Below are positions 1 through 10,200 of a DNA stretch of 64,000 nt, piece after piece. Numbering within the stretch: the first letter of the stretch is position 1; every line of letters begins with the position of its first letter. This DNA is from Nymphaea colorata (taxonomy: Eukaryota; Streptophyta; Magnoliopsida; Nymphaeales; Nymphaeaceae). The notes beneath the pieces are model-generated. The model did not search any database. It was given only the letters and a program-made list of their open reading frames with translations, and was not told where the DNA came from. A program made the position numbers and the translations under genes. The DNA lies in NCBI RefSeq assembly GCF_008831285.2, contig NC_045150.1, positions 11,947,868 to 12,011,867 on the forward strand. The letters run 5' to 3'.

Positions 1-1160
1 CTTTGATTTAATATAATGTGCAGGAGAGACCTATACATATATTAGTAACAAGATATTAAGACGCCTGAACAGCTATTCGTAATGTCCAAATTGTCCTTGA
101 TTAATAAAAAAAGAGCAGAACTCTTTTGGGTAAAAATGGAAGTTACTTTTTAAAAAGACTAAAATACCCTGCACATCTTATATATATATATATAAGATAG
201 GTAATAGTTATTTAAGGGGTATTTGATTACTCTAGATTTAAATTTAGGGATCTAATGTGAACATGATGTGGCATGATTTTACTAATATGACAAAACATCC
301 ATGATAAAATTCCCGGTTCATAATCCTAGGCCAGACTTAAAATCTATACTTAAGATCTTTATTTTATTTTTTTATTGAGAAAAATTCTGATTTAAAATCG
401 AGGGGGTGGAGGACTTAAATCCATGGTTCTCAAATTCATCAAATTCAGGGCTACTGGATAAACAACTTCATTCCTTGATTTTTTTCAAATTAATGATTGA
501 AATGAAAACAAAGAAAAAAAAATGCAATGGGTGTTTTTGTCATCTAGCATCAGTTTACTTGTTTTTCTCTCAAATGCAAATCTCAAAAAGATAATGACTG
601 AAATTGCTCATGTAAGTATCTAACACCTATCAATCTCTTATGTTAGTTCAAATTATTCATAATAAGTTGCATGTTTCACATATTTCACAAAATGGGGTGT
701 GTACATGTGCGAGAGAGAGAGAGAAAGAGGGGGAAGAGAGAGAAATGGGGCGGGCGCCGCTCAGTGGGGGAGAAGGGGAGACTGCTGGAAGAGTTCATTC
801 TCTGGATTTGTGATGAAAGAGACATGAGTGTAGGGCCGAGCTCTGCTACCAAACTAGGATTCCAATAATTATAGACCAAATTAAGTTGTGCCAAGTAGAT
901 TGGGAAGCATTCATAAATGCCCAGCTCTTACGGTGCACAGTTTCTTGACAACCACATCCCTAGGGTTTCCTCATTGCAGGAGAATCAATGGTCATCCTTA
1001 TGAGCAAAACCAGTCCTAAAATCTGATCAGATTTTCAAGTCCCTTTTCTCTTCTGAAATTCACCAATAGTAAATGATAGTAGTCGATGCACCCATGCAGA
1101 TTGTTTTTGAATACTGACAATTACACATCTTGTTTGAGAGAAAACAACAGAAATCAGCAT
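1..1160. other. Flank downstream of DODA, no gene recognised
   Basis: AT-rich sequence with a short TA microsatellite near 180-194 and a purine-rich GA tract near 711-745. Short open frames on both strands around 670-894 are low-complexity translations of the GA/CT tract and show no domain. I see no exon here. Confidence 0.5.
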
Positions 1161-1166
1161 TTTATT
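1161..1166 (-). terminator. Candidate poly(A) signal for DODA
   Basis: The plus strand reads TTTATT, so the minus strand has AATAAA about 140 bases after the DODA stop codon. The spacing suits a plant near-upstream element, but these hexamers are common in AT-rich DNA. Confidence 0.35.
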
Positions 1167-1302
1167 GGCCCCAAGATTAAGAAACTGTCACACTTCAGAG
1201 ATTCTGAAGTACGGGTGTCAATTTATCAGCAAGATGCATTTCATGCAAGAAGAACAGAACCAAGCGAAGCCCTTCTGCACCCATTGGCACCCCACTTTTA
1301 GG

Positions 1303-1480
1303 TCACGTACGGGAGGTGAATCTGTAGGATGCATAAGACAGACTGCCATTAGTCCAGCTATGGTGCAGAAGTTCAGCTTCGGCTCCCTCACCAGCAGCAC
1401 CCATCGCCACATGCAGCGGGTAGAAATGGTCAGGCCACGGATGCGCCACCTTTGCATCCGGCGCCTTGTTCAGATAGTCG
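1303..1480 (-). CDS. DODA: DODA exon 3, distal part, separated from its first 15 bases by the copia element
   Basis: The exon opens at 6297 after a TAG acceptor with codons for Y-E-D-V and most of an Asn codon (6297-6283). It resumes beyond the element at 1480 with [11 protein letters not shown] and runs to TGA at 1303-1305. Rejoined across the single target-site copy, the frame matches the family C-terminus exactly. This part holds the [11 protein letters not shown] segment and the LLHHSW segment. Because the element brought its own start codon in frame (1515), a short LTR-initiated peptide of this exon is possible. Confidence 0.88.
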
Positions 1481-1485
1481 TTAAC
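1481..1485. repeat. Target site duplication TTAAC, left copy (right copy 6283-6287)
   Basis: TTAAC occurs directly before the TG of the left LTR and again directly after the CA of the right LTR. Removing the element and one copy restores the DODA reading frame, which proves the insertion point. Confidence 0.95.
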
Positions 1486-1838
1486 TGAAGGAAGTCTTTC
1501 TAACTCCCACACCAAACAACACTACAAAAGGGCACGTTAAAATAAAACTTGAAAAGACCTCAACACTTTCATTCTTTTTCCACTCTTGGATTACACGCAT
1601 GGAACTAGTATTTATAGAACAAAAGAAAAAACTGCCCACTAATGCCACTTGCCAAAAAGCAGCTCCATTTTGTGGACACATAACCACTAATTCCTATTTT
1701 TATGGCTAAAGAAAAGAATCTAAAAAAAACCACAACATGTTTACACGATCTCCACTTCCACCTATTGCTCACACGTTCACATTAACTAACATTTCTCTCC
1801 ACTTCCACATATTGCTCACACGTTCACATTAACTAACA
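1486..1838 (-). repeat. 3' LTR of the DODA copia element
   Basis: 353 bp from TG to CA. The inner end holds two copies of a 47 bp unit, each ending in a TTCACATTAACTAACA-like segment. Near its outer edge an ATG at 1515 opens a frame of ten LTR codons that runs without a stop into DODA exon 3. Confidence 0.95.
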
Positions 1839-1851
1839 TTTCTCTCCCTTA
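1839..1851 (-). other. Polypurine tract of the DODA copia element
   Basis: Next to the 3' LTR the minus strand reads AAGGGAGAGAAA, the expected primer site for plus-strand synthesis. Confidence 0.8.
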
Positions 1852-4749
1852 ATGTGAAAAATCTTGTACTCCAATCGCTTCTCGAAAATTGAAAAACTTT
1901 GATGGTGGTAGTGCTTTTGTAAAACCATCCGCAACTTGCTCTTTTGTGAAACATTGCTTGAACTCAATTTCTTCTTTCTCAATCACGTCTCTAATAAAGT
2001 GATAACGTAACTCTATATGTTTAGTCCTTCCGTGAAATGATGGATTTTTTGCCATGGAAATAGTAGATTTGTTATCACAGTATAACTGAGTTGGATTCTC
2101 TTGCTTCAATTGAAGATCTTCTAAAATACGTCTCATCCATATTGCTTGACATGCAGCAGCAATATACTCAGCTTCCGAAGATGATAAGGCTGTTGAACTT
2201 TGTTTCTTTGAGCACCACGACACAGCACTTGAACCAAATCCAAATACAAAACCACTTGTACTTTTTCGATCATCAACAGAACCTGCCCAATCACTATCAG
2301 TATATCCAAGTAAACCAAAGTTAGTCACAGGTTTATAAAAAATTCCATAGTTGAGTGTAGATTGAATATAACGAAGAATTCTTTTTGCTGCACCAAGATG
2401 TTGCACTGAAGGATCTTGCATGAACCTTGATATCAAACTCACTGAAAACACAATGTCAGGTCTGGTATGTGTCAAGTACATCAATGCACCGACCATGCTT
2501 CTGAAATATTTTTCATTTACTTTTGCCATTCCATCATCTGCATTCAGCTTTTCGTTGGTGTTCATGGGAGTTGCACAACCATTACAATTCATCATTTTAA
2601 ACTTTTTCAGAGTATCTAATGCATATTTTCCTTGCGATATAAAGATTCCTTCATCACTTTGTACTACTTGAAGACCAAGAAAGTAATGCAACAATCCCAA
2701 ATCAGACATTTCAAACTCCCTCATCATACAATTTTTAAATTCTGCAATAAGGCTAGAAGAATTGCCAGTATAGATAATGTCATCCACATAAACACTTACA
2801 ATAAGTAAATGATTTTCACTCACTTTGACATAAAGAGTTGGCTCACTATCACTTCTTTGAAAGCCATTTTGATGAAGAAATTTATCAAGACGACTATACC
2901 AAGCACGAGGAGTTTGTTTAAGTCCGTATAATGCCTTTTTGAGTTTATAAACCTTGTCTTCTTTTCCTTTAATTTTAAATCCAGGTGGTTGGTCAACATA
3001 CACTTCTTCATTCAAATAGCCATTTATGAAAGCAGACTTGACATCAAACTGAAAAACTTTCCATTTAAATTGAGCAGCAATAGAAAGAACCATTCTTACT
3101 GTCTCAAATCTTGCAACAGGTGAAAACGTCTCAGTAAAATCAATTCCATATACTTGCACAAAACCTCTAGCAACCAGCCTTGCTTTATATTTTTTCACGT
3201 TACCTTTAGCATCATACTTCACCTTATAGACCCATTTTACTCCAATTGGTTCCTTCCCCGACGGCAACTTAGAGAGCTCCCATGTGTCATTCTTTTCTAT
3301 GGTTTGTATTTCCTCTTTCATAGCATTCATCCAATTTTTGTCTACACATGCTTCATCAAAAATTGAAGGTTCTATAACAGCAAAAGTGAATGCACACTTA
3401 TAAATGTCATTTAAGGATCGTACCTTTCTTGGAGGAGTTTCTTCAGAAATGGATTCAATACCTTCATTGATCGTCTCCTTCAAGGCTTCATCTTTCTCCT
3501 TTGGTTCTTCGTCAATATGACTTATATTCACTTCTTCCCCGTCAACTTGGAGTTTCATGGTTTCATTTTTAATCCAATCCCAGCAAGCTTTTTCATCAAA
3601 TATAATGTTTCTTCTTATAATCATCTTCTTAGTGATAGGATTATAAAGACGATAACCCTTAGTTTCACTACTATAACCAATGAAAATGCATTTTTCACTC
3701 TTCTTATCCAACTTGCTTCTTTCACTAGGATCAATTAATGCATATGCAACACATCCAAAGACTTTTAACATACTTACATTTGGTTTGCGATTCCACCATG
3801 CTTTGAATGGAGTTTTGTTTCTGACTGTCTTTGTTGGAGAAATGTTGAGAAGATATACAGCCGTATGGATTGCTTCAGCCCAAAATTCACTTGGTAATTG
3901 TTTTTCATTTAACATGCTGCGTGCCATTTCCACCACTGTCCGATTTTTCCTTTCGGCCACACCATTTTGTTGTGGGGTCTTCCTTACTGTAAACTGTCTA
4001 CGAATGCCATGATTTTTACAAAATAAACCAAATTCGTCAGACAAAAATTCTCCCCCTCTATCCGTACGTAGTATATTTATTACATTTCCACTTTCTTTTT
4101 CTGCAAACACTTTAAACTCTTTACATTTATCCATTGCATCAGATTTGTGACTGAGAAAATATACCCAACTCATTCTAGTGTAATCATCAATAAATAGCAA
4201 AAAATACTTGCTACCATTTAATGAAGAAGTTTTCATTGGACCGTATATGTCAGCATGAACTAATTGAAGCGGTATTTTAGCTCTCCATGATTTTCCAACT
4301 TGAAATGGTAATTTATGTTGTTTACCATAAATACACCCTTCACATACATCATCATGACAATCAATAGATGGTAGTCCATATACCATACCTTTTTGATGTA
4401 AGAGCTTCAATCCATTAAAATGAAGATGTCCATATCTCACGTGCCATAGCTTGGAATCATCAATTTTTGTCATAAAAGCATTTGTCTCAAGAGAAAACAT
4501 TTTATTTCGAACCATATTTACTTTCGCAAGAACTACACCACTTTTGTTTTTAATTTCACAAGCATCATTTTCAAATAAAAGTGTGTACCCTTTTTGAACC
4601 AACTGCCCAATACTAAGCAAATTTTGAGCCAACTCGGGAACGTAATACACATCATTAATAAATTTTTCCATACCTGTTTCTGATTTGATGATAGCAGTTC
4701 CTTTGCCCTTCACACTTATTCTATTATTGTCTCCAAGCCACACATCCAA
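1849..4749 (-). CDS. Copia Pol: integrase, reverse transcriptase, RNase H
   Basis: 966 codons that follow directly, in frame, after the TAG at 4750-4752. In order: the GAG-pre-integrase zinc region (KLWHVRYGHL to CEGCIYGKQH), the integrase core with its first Asp in HADIYGP, second in RTDRGGEF and Glu in NGVAERKN, the reverse transcriptase with WVYKVKYDAKG, KARLVARGF and the catalytic YVDDI box, and RNase H with YTDSDWAG, SSSEAEYIA, YCDNKS and RTKHIELRYHFIRD. All catalytic boxes look intact. The listed first codon is TTG, so it is not a real start. The protein would be made only by readthrough of the TAG or from an undamaged sister copy. Confidence 0.93.
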   Translation of the reverse strand: MDVWLGDNNRISVKGKGTAIIKSETGMEKFINDVYYVPELAQNLLSIGQLVQKGYTLLFENDACEIKNKSGVVLAKVNMVRNKMFSLETNAFMTKIDDSKLWHVRYGHLHFNGLKLLHQKGMVYGLPSIDCHDDVCEGCIYGKQHKLPFQVGKSWRAKIPLQLVHADIYGPMKTSSLNGSKYFLLFIDDYTRMSWVYFLSHKSDAMDKCKEFKVFAEKESGNVINILRTDRGGEFLSDEFGLFCKNHGIRRQFTVRKTPQQNGVAERKNRTVVEMARSMLNEKQLPSEFWAEAIHTAVYLLNISPTKTVRNKTPFKAWWNRKPNVSMLKVFGCVAYALIDPSERSKLDKKSEKCIFIGYSSETKGYRLYNPITKKMIIRRNIIFDEKACWDWIKNETMKLQVDGEEVNISHIDEEPKEKDEALKETINEGIESISEETPPRKVRSLNDIYKCAFTFAVIEPSIFDEACVDKNWMNAMKEEIQTIEKNDTWELSKLPSGKEPIGVKWVYKVKYDAKGNVKKYKARLVARGFVQVYGIDFTETFSPVARFETVRMVLSIAAQFKWKVFQFDVKSAFINGYLNEEVYVDQPPGFKIKGKEDKVYKLKKALYGLKQTPRAWYSRLDKFLHQNGFQRSDSEPTLYVKVSENHLLIVSVYVDDIIYTGNSSSLIAEFKNCMMREFEMSDLGLLHYFLGLQVVQSDEGIFISQGKYALDTLKKFKMMNCNGCATPMNTNEKLNADDGMAKVNEKYFRSMVGALMYLTHTRPDIVFSVSLISRFMQDPSVQHLGAAKRILRYIQSTLNYGIFYKPVTNFGLLGYTDSDWAGSVDDRKSTSGFVFGFGSSAVSWCSKKQSSTALSSSEAEYIAAACQAIWMRRILEDLQLKQENPTQLYCDNKSTISMAKNPSFHGRTKHIELRYHFIRDVIEKEEIEFKQCFTKEQVADGFTKALPPSKFFNFREAIGVQDFSH

Positions 4750-5958
4750 CTATATAGTCTCATCAATGTCTTTGAAAAAACTCTTATTACCAGTTATATG
4801 ATTACTGCAGTCGCTATCTACAAACCAAACTTCACTCTTGCAACTGTTAGCATCCATAGTTGTAAGAAATAAATTCTCATTTTCTTCTACAAAACTAGCT
4901 TGTTGTTTTGCCTTTTCAAAACATTTAACTTCTATATGACCAAACTTCTTGCAAAAGTTACATTGTTTTCCTCTAAAGTACTGATTTTGATTACCTTTTC
5001 CTGTTGTGTCATGGGTTTTATGAAAATTTCCATGGAATCTTCCACGTCCTCTACCATAACCACGAGTGACTCCTCTATAGCCTCCTCGTCCTTGACTCCT
5101 TCCTTCATTTCTTTGATCATAGCTTCCATTCTTCTCTTTTGAAAACTCTATCTTTGTTTGGAAAACTTGCTCTATTCCTTTTTCTGTTGACCTGTTCATA
5201 CGTTGCTCATGTGCTAAAAGAGACCCCATTGGTTCATCAATAGAATAAATAGACAAATCTTTGGATTCTTCTATTGCAGTGACAACATGATCAAATTTAG
5301 AAGGAAGACTTCTTAACACCTTTTCAACCACCTTTTGCTCGGTTATGGCTTCACCGAAACTCTTCATTTGATTTACAATAGTAGAGAGTGTAGAAAAATA
5401 ATTTTGAACGGACTCACCAGTTTTCATGCAAAATGTTTCAAACTCTCTCCTTAAGATTTGGAGCTTAACTGTAGTAATCTTCTTATCTCCATGAAATTTT
5501 TGTTTGAGGAATAGCCACGCTTCACTTGACTTCTCTGCACCAGCAATAGTTGGGAAGACAGTCTCTGATACAGCCTGCTGCAATACTGAGAGTGCCTTTG
5601 CATCTTTCTTCCGAAATTCCTTAACATCAATTTTCTCTATTGACTTTCCTGCTGCCTTTGATACTTCAGTTTCTGCATAACCATTTTCAACTAACTCCCA
5701 AAGATCTTGTGAAATGAAGTAAGTCTTCATTTTGATACTCCAAAACTCATAGTTCTCACCATTAAAAATAGGCACTAAGGATTGGGATAAATTGAGAGTA
5801 TTTGAATTAGCCACACCAGCTTTCAAAAAATAACTCTTACCAATAGCACGCGATTTGGAGTTCCTTGCTTCTGCAATGCTCCAAGATACTTGAGATGCCC
5901 ACGCAACCTGGCGCTCTGATACCAAGATTGAAGGAAGTCTTTTTAACTCCCACACCAA
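4750..5958 (-). CDS. Copia Gag plus start of protease
   Basis: About 402 codons. A DUF4219/UBN2-type Gag region starts at PIFNGENYEFWSIKMKTYF. It is followed by an RG-rich stretch (GRGGYRGVTRGYGRGRGRF) and one zinc knuckle CX2CX4HX4C (CNFCKKFGHIEVKC, near residue 333). The protease active site appears as VDSDCSNHITG where the family has DSG. The frame ends at TAG about 18 codons later. The only ATG upstream of the conserved Gag region lies inside the 5' LTR (5958), so translation may start in the LTR and cross the primer site. A lost or non-AUG start is the alternative. Confidence 0.85.
   Translation of the reverse strand: MVWELKRLPSILVSERQVAWASQVSWSIAEARNSKSRAIGKSYFLKAGVANSNTLNLSQSLVPIFNGENYEFWSIKMKTYFISQDLWELVENGYAETEVSKAAGKSIEKIDVKEFRKKDAKALSVLQQAVSETVFPTIAGAEKSSEAWLFLKQKFHGDKKITTVKLQILRREFETFCMKTGESVQNYFSTLSTIVNQMKSFGEAITEQKVVEKVLRSLPSKFDHVVTAIEESKDLSIYSIDEPMGSLLAHEQRMNRSTEKGIEQVFQTKIEFSKEKNGSYDQRNEGRSQGRGGYRGVTRGYGRGRGRFHGNFHKTHDTTGKGNQNQYFRGKQCNFCKKFGHIEVKCFEKAKQQASFVEENENLFLTTMDANSCKSEVWFVDSDCSNHITGNKSFFKDIDETI
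5909..5924 (-). other. Primer binding site (initiator Met tRNA type)
   Basis: The minus strand reads TGGTATCAGAGCGCC four bases inside the 5' LTR. TGGTATCAGAGC is the usual copia complement to the 3' end of initiator tRNA-Met. Confidence 0.92.
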
Positions 5959-6282
5959 ACAACACTACAAAAGGGCACGTTAAAATAAAACTTGAAAAGA
6001 CCTCAACACTTTCATTCTTTTTCCACTCTTGGATTACACGCATGGAACTAGTATTTATAGAACAAAAGAAAAAACTACCCACTAATGCCACTTGCCAAAA
6101 AGCAGCTCCATTTTGTGGACACATAACCACTAATTCCTATTTTTATGGCTAAAGAAAAGAAACTAAAAAAAAACCACAACATGTTTACACGATCTCCACT
6201 TCCACCTATTGCTCACACGTTCACATTAACTAACATTTCTCTCCACTTCCACATATTGCTCACACGTTCACATTAACTAACA
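5929..6282 (-). repeat. 5' LTR of the DODA copia element
   Basis: 354 bp, matching the other LTR except for three substitutions and a one-base difference in an A run. It is followed by TTAAC (6283-6287), the second target-site copy. Confidence 0.95.
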
Positions 6283-6297
6283 TTAACATCTTCATAC

Positions 6298-7736
6298 CTA
6301 TGCATAAGAATTATTCAGGAAAAACAATCAACAGAATCAGATTTTCTTCAAGTATAACAATCTTCTAAACTTGTTTTTGGTGCATCAATATGAATGACGG
6401 AGTTCAGATCAAGTGAAAACAGCGGCAACATTGTCAGCATAAAAATAACCACACAAAGAAGCTGTGGTTTCGACAGCACAACACATTTCTGTTAAGTTCT
6501 CCATGTTTGTATAAGCCAAGCTCGACTGAAGCCTATCAAAAGCTTTTAGCCTATAAACAAGAAGTCCCACACTCTAAGTCTATAAGGTTAGTACAACATA
6601 AATCGCATATGAGGAGTTGGTTCAGACTTGTGGCTTCCAAAAGCATTGTTATCAAAGAATGATTGCGATGGGCCGCATATATTCACAAGGATCATAAACT
6701 CAGATTTGAGAAGCGTAGGCTCCACACAGGCTTAAGAACTAATTAGTCCCCAAGAGTACAAACCAAACTCAGGAGTGCCCTACACAAGTTGTTATCAAAG
6801 GAAACGAGAATCCAGAATCTTCTAAATTGTATTCCAAGAAGACCTGTCGTCTCTACATTAAGTTGGTCTCATCAAACATGCTAAACAAGAACAGTGAAAA
6901 GATTCAAAAAATAATGCTATCTATGCGACTATGATTGTCATCTAGAGGCCGAAAGAGCTTATTTGATTTCCAATCAAGTTCCAGGAGCAGAACTCTGGTT
7001 GACATGCCACAAGACATAGCAGGTCTATGTCTGCACAGAGGAAACAGATGCATTGCATTTTCATGTGGAGTGCATTTCGAAGTTTCGAAATGCATTCCGC
7101 CAGCTGCATTTTGTGCATTGATTGACCGGCATTTGGAACCACTTACAAACACCACTGCATGCGGACTACCATCTTATTGGAACCCCGTGTTCCACAGAAT
7201 CAAACAAGCTCAAACTGTTGATATAGTTGGTCAGGCCTTGGCTTTGACACGGACAAACACATTCCATACCCATGAGCATTGTTATTGTTAGAAAACATGT
7301 ATAATATCTGGATCCAAATGACATGTGGATCTGCATCCAGATCCAGATATCATATTGGGTCTTTTCTAGTTAACCCTTCAACATCTCTCTTTTGCTTCTA
7401 CCGTGTGATTCATCCTTCAAAATCTGACAGTTATTTCCAAAAACTGTGTACCTCTGGCTGTTAGAGGACCTGTAGGGTTTTCTGAATGCTAATCCGAGGA
7501 ACAAGAACTGTGTATTCCTATGCCTTCTAGAAAAAAAAATAAAAAATAAAAAAGACTAATGATCATCTATCATCTAAATAAGACGTTGAAATTTCAAATT
7601 TTCTCATTGAATATATAAAAGAGAGCGATAAAATGGAAATGCGTAACAAAATTTGGAGACAACAAGTCTCTTAAATACAACAAGAATAAACCGAAAAAAA
7701 ATATATAACAATAAAACGAGGGTTGAAGAGAGAGAC
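6298..7736 (-). other. DODA: DODA intron 2
   Basis: A GT-AG intron of 1,439 bases. Short open frames at 6904-7291 show no family resemblance. A purine-rich A run near 7530-7550 is the only simple repeat. I see no nested gene or transposon. Confidence 0.7.
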
Positions 7737-8107
7737 CTTCCGTTAAGGAGACTGTCCTTCAGCCATGTATCAAAATCAATGGCCCACTTGGGTGGAGGTG
7801 TACCACCAGGACCTAGGGTCCTCAGGTTGTGGGTGGCACTTCCTGACGCCATGATCAATACACCTTCCTCCCTCAGCGGGCTCAACGCCTTGCCCATGTT
7901 GTAGTGATACTGCCCATCCTTATGAAGCTGAACGGAGAGTTGGCATACGGGTATATCGGCATCCGGGTACATCAGCATCAGCGGCACCCATGCACCATGA
8001 TCCAGTCCCCTGCTCCTCTCCTCTTCCACTTTCTTGAAACCTGCACCCTCAAGCAGCTCCTTCACTCGCATCGCCAGCTCTGGTGCGCCCGGTGCAGGGT
8101 ACTTCAG
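7737..8107 (-). CDS. DODA: DODA exon 2
   Basis: Encodes [15 protein letters not shown] through [11 protein letters not shown] and carries two conserved histidine motifs of the family, DHGAW and SATHNLR. The acceptor is CAG|CTGAAG at 8108/8107 and the donor AAG|GTCTCT at 7737/7736. An in-frame ATG a few codons upstream (MADLAFEQ) lies in intron 1 and is not the start. The exon ends in phase 2, so its last two bases join the first base of exon 3 to make an arginine codon. Confidence 0.9.
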
Positions 8108-8787
8108 CTGCTCAAAGGCAAGATCAGCCATAATCAGACTGGTTTTAGCAACAGCTCTTACTATTTTCAGTCATGAAACCAACAGGGGACACAATAACAT
8201 CATGGATATTTCAAAAGTAATAACATTTATGAACTAAGATGATGCTGCTTGGAGTTCTGTGCAAGAGACTTCAAAGACCATTGCAAACGCCCTCAGCAGT
8301 TTCTTGTCAATTCTGTGGGCTGATGTGGGTAACTGCCCACAGCATCTGCAATCTGGCTCCGCCGCATTATTGCCTAACTATCCTTGTGGATTTTCACCAG
8401 AAATGACATGGGAGTTCTGAAATTAGATACCAACTTTCGTTTGTGTTCGGTTCCAGCTTTATTGCAGGAGCACGGGAGCTCCCTCTTCTCTGGCTCTCAT
8501 ATCTCTGCTTCCTAGCCTTGTTTTCGGCTTGTCTGAAGACTTACTCAAAGAAATATCCTTCATGGTGTTTATGGCCGGCATGCTACCGTATGTTAAATAG
8601 GAAAAAAATGTTTGTCCGAAATGACTTGGAACTCTTCTGCTCCAGTACGATCGTGTTCAAGAAAAATTAACGGGTACCCAACAGCGGGATCGTGTGAACA
8701 TCCCAAAACCATTCACTAGGTGATCAGATAGAGAGCAGTATGGAACACCAAAGCATCCAGAAGGAGATCAGAGAAAGAGAAGGGCAC

Positions 8788-9018
8788 CTGGTACATGGGC
8801 TTGCGGAAGCCGTAGAAATCGTAGATGGTAGGATTGGCGGTGGAGATGACGTTGACGCAGGGCTCGGCTGTCTCCCAATGGCCGGAGATGACCAGAATGG
8901 CTTTGGGTCTCTCCCCGGGCATCACCTTCTCCCTCCATGACTGCAGAAACTTCCTCGCCGGAACCCCGTCGTCAATCGACATCGTAGGCGACCCGTGCGA
9001 TATGTAGAACGTGTCCAT
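8788..9018 (-). CDS. DODA: DODA exon 1 (residues 1-77)
   Basis: Begins at ATG 9018 and encodes MDTFYISHGSP onward, including the SGHWE segment, and ends at MYQ. The donor is CAG|GTGCCC at 8788/8787. The reading frame runs on into the intron, but the family sequence continues [10 protein letters not shown], which starts at 8107. The 231 bases make exactly 77 codons. The start is the only sensible one, since the family begins with this motif. Confidence 0.9.
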
Positions 9019-9035
9019 CTCTCTCTCTCTCTCTG
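9019..9035. repeat. CT microsatellite in the DODA leader
   Basis: About eight CT units directly upstream of the DODA start codon (GA on the coding strand). Such tracts are common in plant 5' leaders. Confidence 0.7.
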
Positions 9036-10200
9036 TGGCGATGGCGGACGCAAATTCGAAAGAACAGAAAGCGAGAAAGCGAGGGGACTGAACTGCAGAA
9101 GAGGGGCAACAAATTTACGCGTTCATATTATTTAACTGTAACATTGGTGGTCGGGCTAGTTGGCACGTTTGGTTTCCATGTGTCTACGTCGGGGTCGTAG
9201 CATCCGGAGGGTTGTTTGGATTGGATTTAAACAATGGGCATTTAATTGAATTCGGATTTAAATAAACATCCAATTAGATTTGGATTCAAATTAGACTTTT
9301 TTTTTTAAATAAAAATTATATATTGAACGCCCCCATGTTATGGACAGCTAATCCAAGTGTACCTTGAAGATGCTTCAATTTTCGGTTAGATTCATGTAAC
9401 AAACTGCCAAATGACCTTTAAAAAAACTTAACCGTGCTCAGTTCATTCATTAGGGAGTTTAATCACTAACTGGCCCGGCCTCGTCCAGCCCCCTTGATGA
9501 TTGTTTATTTGATAATGTAACATTATCGCTATTTTTATTTTTAAAAATTTTTAACATGGTTCAAAATAAAAGATAAAGGAACCGGGTCAAGTCTTGGATC
9601 TCCAGTTTAGACTTTAAACACCAAGCATAACGGGTCCATCATAATGTCAAGCCTGGGCTCAAGCCCAGTAATGCACAGCCTAAATGGCATGCATCTAACA
9701 AGTTATAGGAAAGACATGGGTGTTGGGTTTTAGATACCCAAGGAAGTCTCTTCTTCTTTTCTTCCTTAGGGTCTCGAGTTGCTTCGAGTCAATTTTTGAA
9801 AACCAACATCCCCTCTCTCTCTCTCTCTCTCTCTCTCTAGATATATATATATATATATATACCGTATTTTCATAGTTTATTTTTTCTTTTTAGGGTGAGT
9901 GGTCACCCGTAGTGATAGTGACCTGAGTTTACAAAACTCATACTGCCTCTCAAGTGGCAGCCCAATGCACTAATTTGAATAACACATGGGGGATTCAGGA
10001 GAACGACGTGTCGGTTTTTAAACACTTCTTAAAATCTCTAATAAAATCTTCATTTCTACTATTTTTAACTTTTTGCTGAATTACAACCGATTGAACGAAA
10101 TTGGATCCGGACCAATTTGACAATCTTTTGCAACACCGCTCATTCTGTTTTGGATCCGGACCCATGTATAGAAACGGTATGGTACACTTGTAACATAAAG
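9036..10200. other. Intergenic, with a compound CT/AT microsatellite at 9811-9860
   Basis: AT-rich DNA between DODA and the next features. The one clear structure is a run of CT units that passes directly into a run of AT units at 9811-9860. No exon recognised. Confidence 0.55.

Larger units (their letters stand above)
1486..6282 (-). mobile_element. Ty1/copia retrotransposon, full length, inserted in DODA exon 3
   Basis: A complete 4,797 bp element on the minus strand. It has LTRs of 353 and 354 bp with TG/CA ends, a 5 bp target duplication, an initiator-Met-tRNA-type primer site beside the right LTR, and a polypurine tract beside the left LTR. Gag and Pol share one frame in the copia order protease, integrase, reverse transcriptase, RNase H. 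The LTRs differ at three substitutions and one A-run indel, so the insertion is young. One in-frame TAG (4750-4752) separates gag/protease from the rest, and the protease triad reads DSD, not DSG. The copy may have been moved by proteins from a relative. Confidence 0.97.
1303..9018 (-). pseudogene. DODA: 4,5-DOPA extradiol dioxygenase-like gene (DODA/LigB family) split by a copia insertion
   Basis: Three coding exons on the minus strand: 9018-8788, 8107-7737, and exon 3 from 6297 to 1303 with a retrotransposon inside it. The introns are GT-AG (8787-8108 and 7736-6298). Leaving the element out, the exons would encode 264 residues, the family's usual length. Family marks are the N-terminal ISHGSP motif, SGHWE, DHGAW near residue 114, SATHNLR near residue 170 and the C-terminal [19 protein letters not shown] motif. 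The family opens the ring of catechols such as L-DOPA with a non-haem metal held by histidines. The SATHNLR form is the general plant LigB type, so a betalain role is not implied. The insertion lies just after codon 205. A transcript reading into the element would stop after about 208 residues and lose the C-terminal motif, so this allele is probably null. No other lesion was seen. Confidence 0.9.

Noticed and set aside
1086-1488. Plus-strand frames over the DODA 3' end
   Set aside because: They are antisense shadows of DODA exon 3 and its 3' flank.
8107-8131. ATG at 8131 giving MADLAFEQ before DODA exon 2
   Set aside because: It lies in intron 1. The family continues directly from MYQ of exon 1 to LKYPAPG, and a CAG acceptor sits exactly there.
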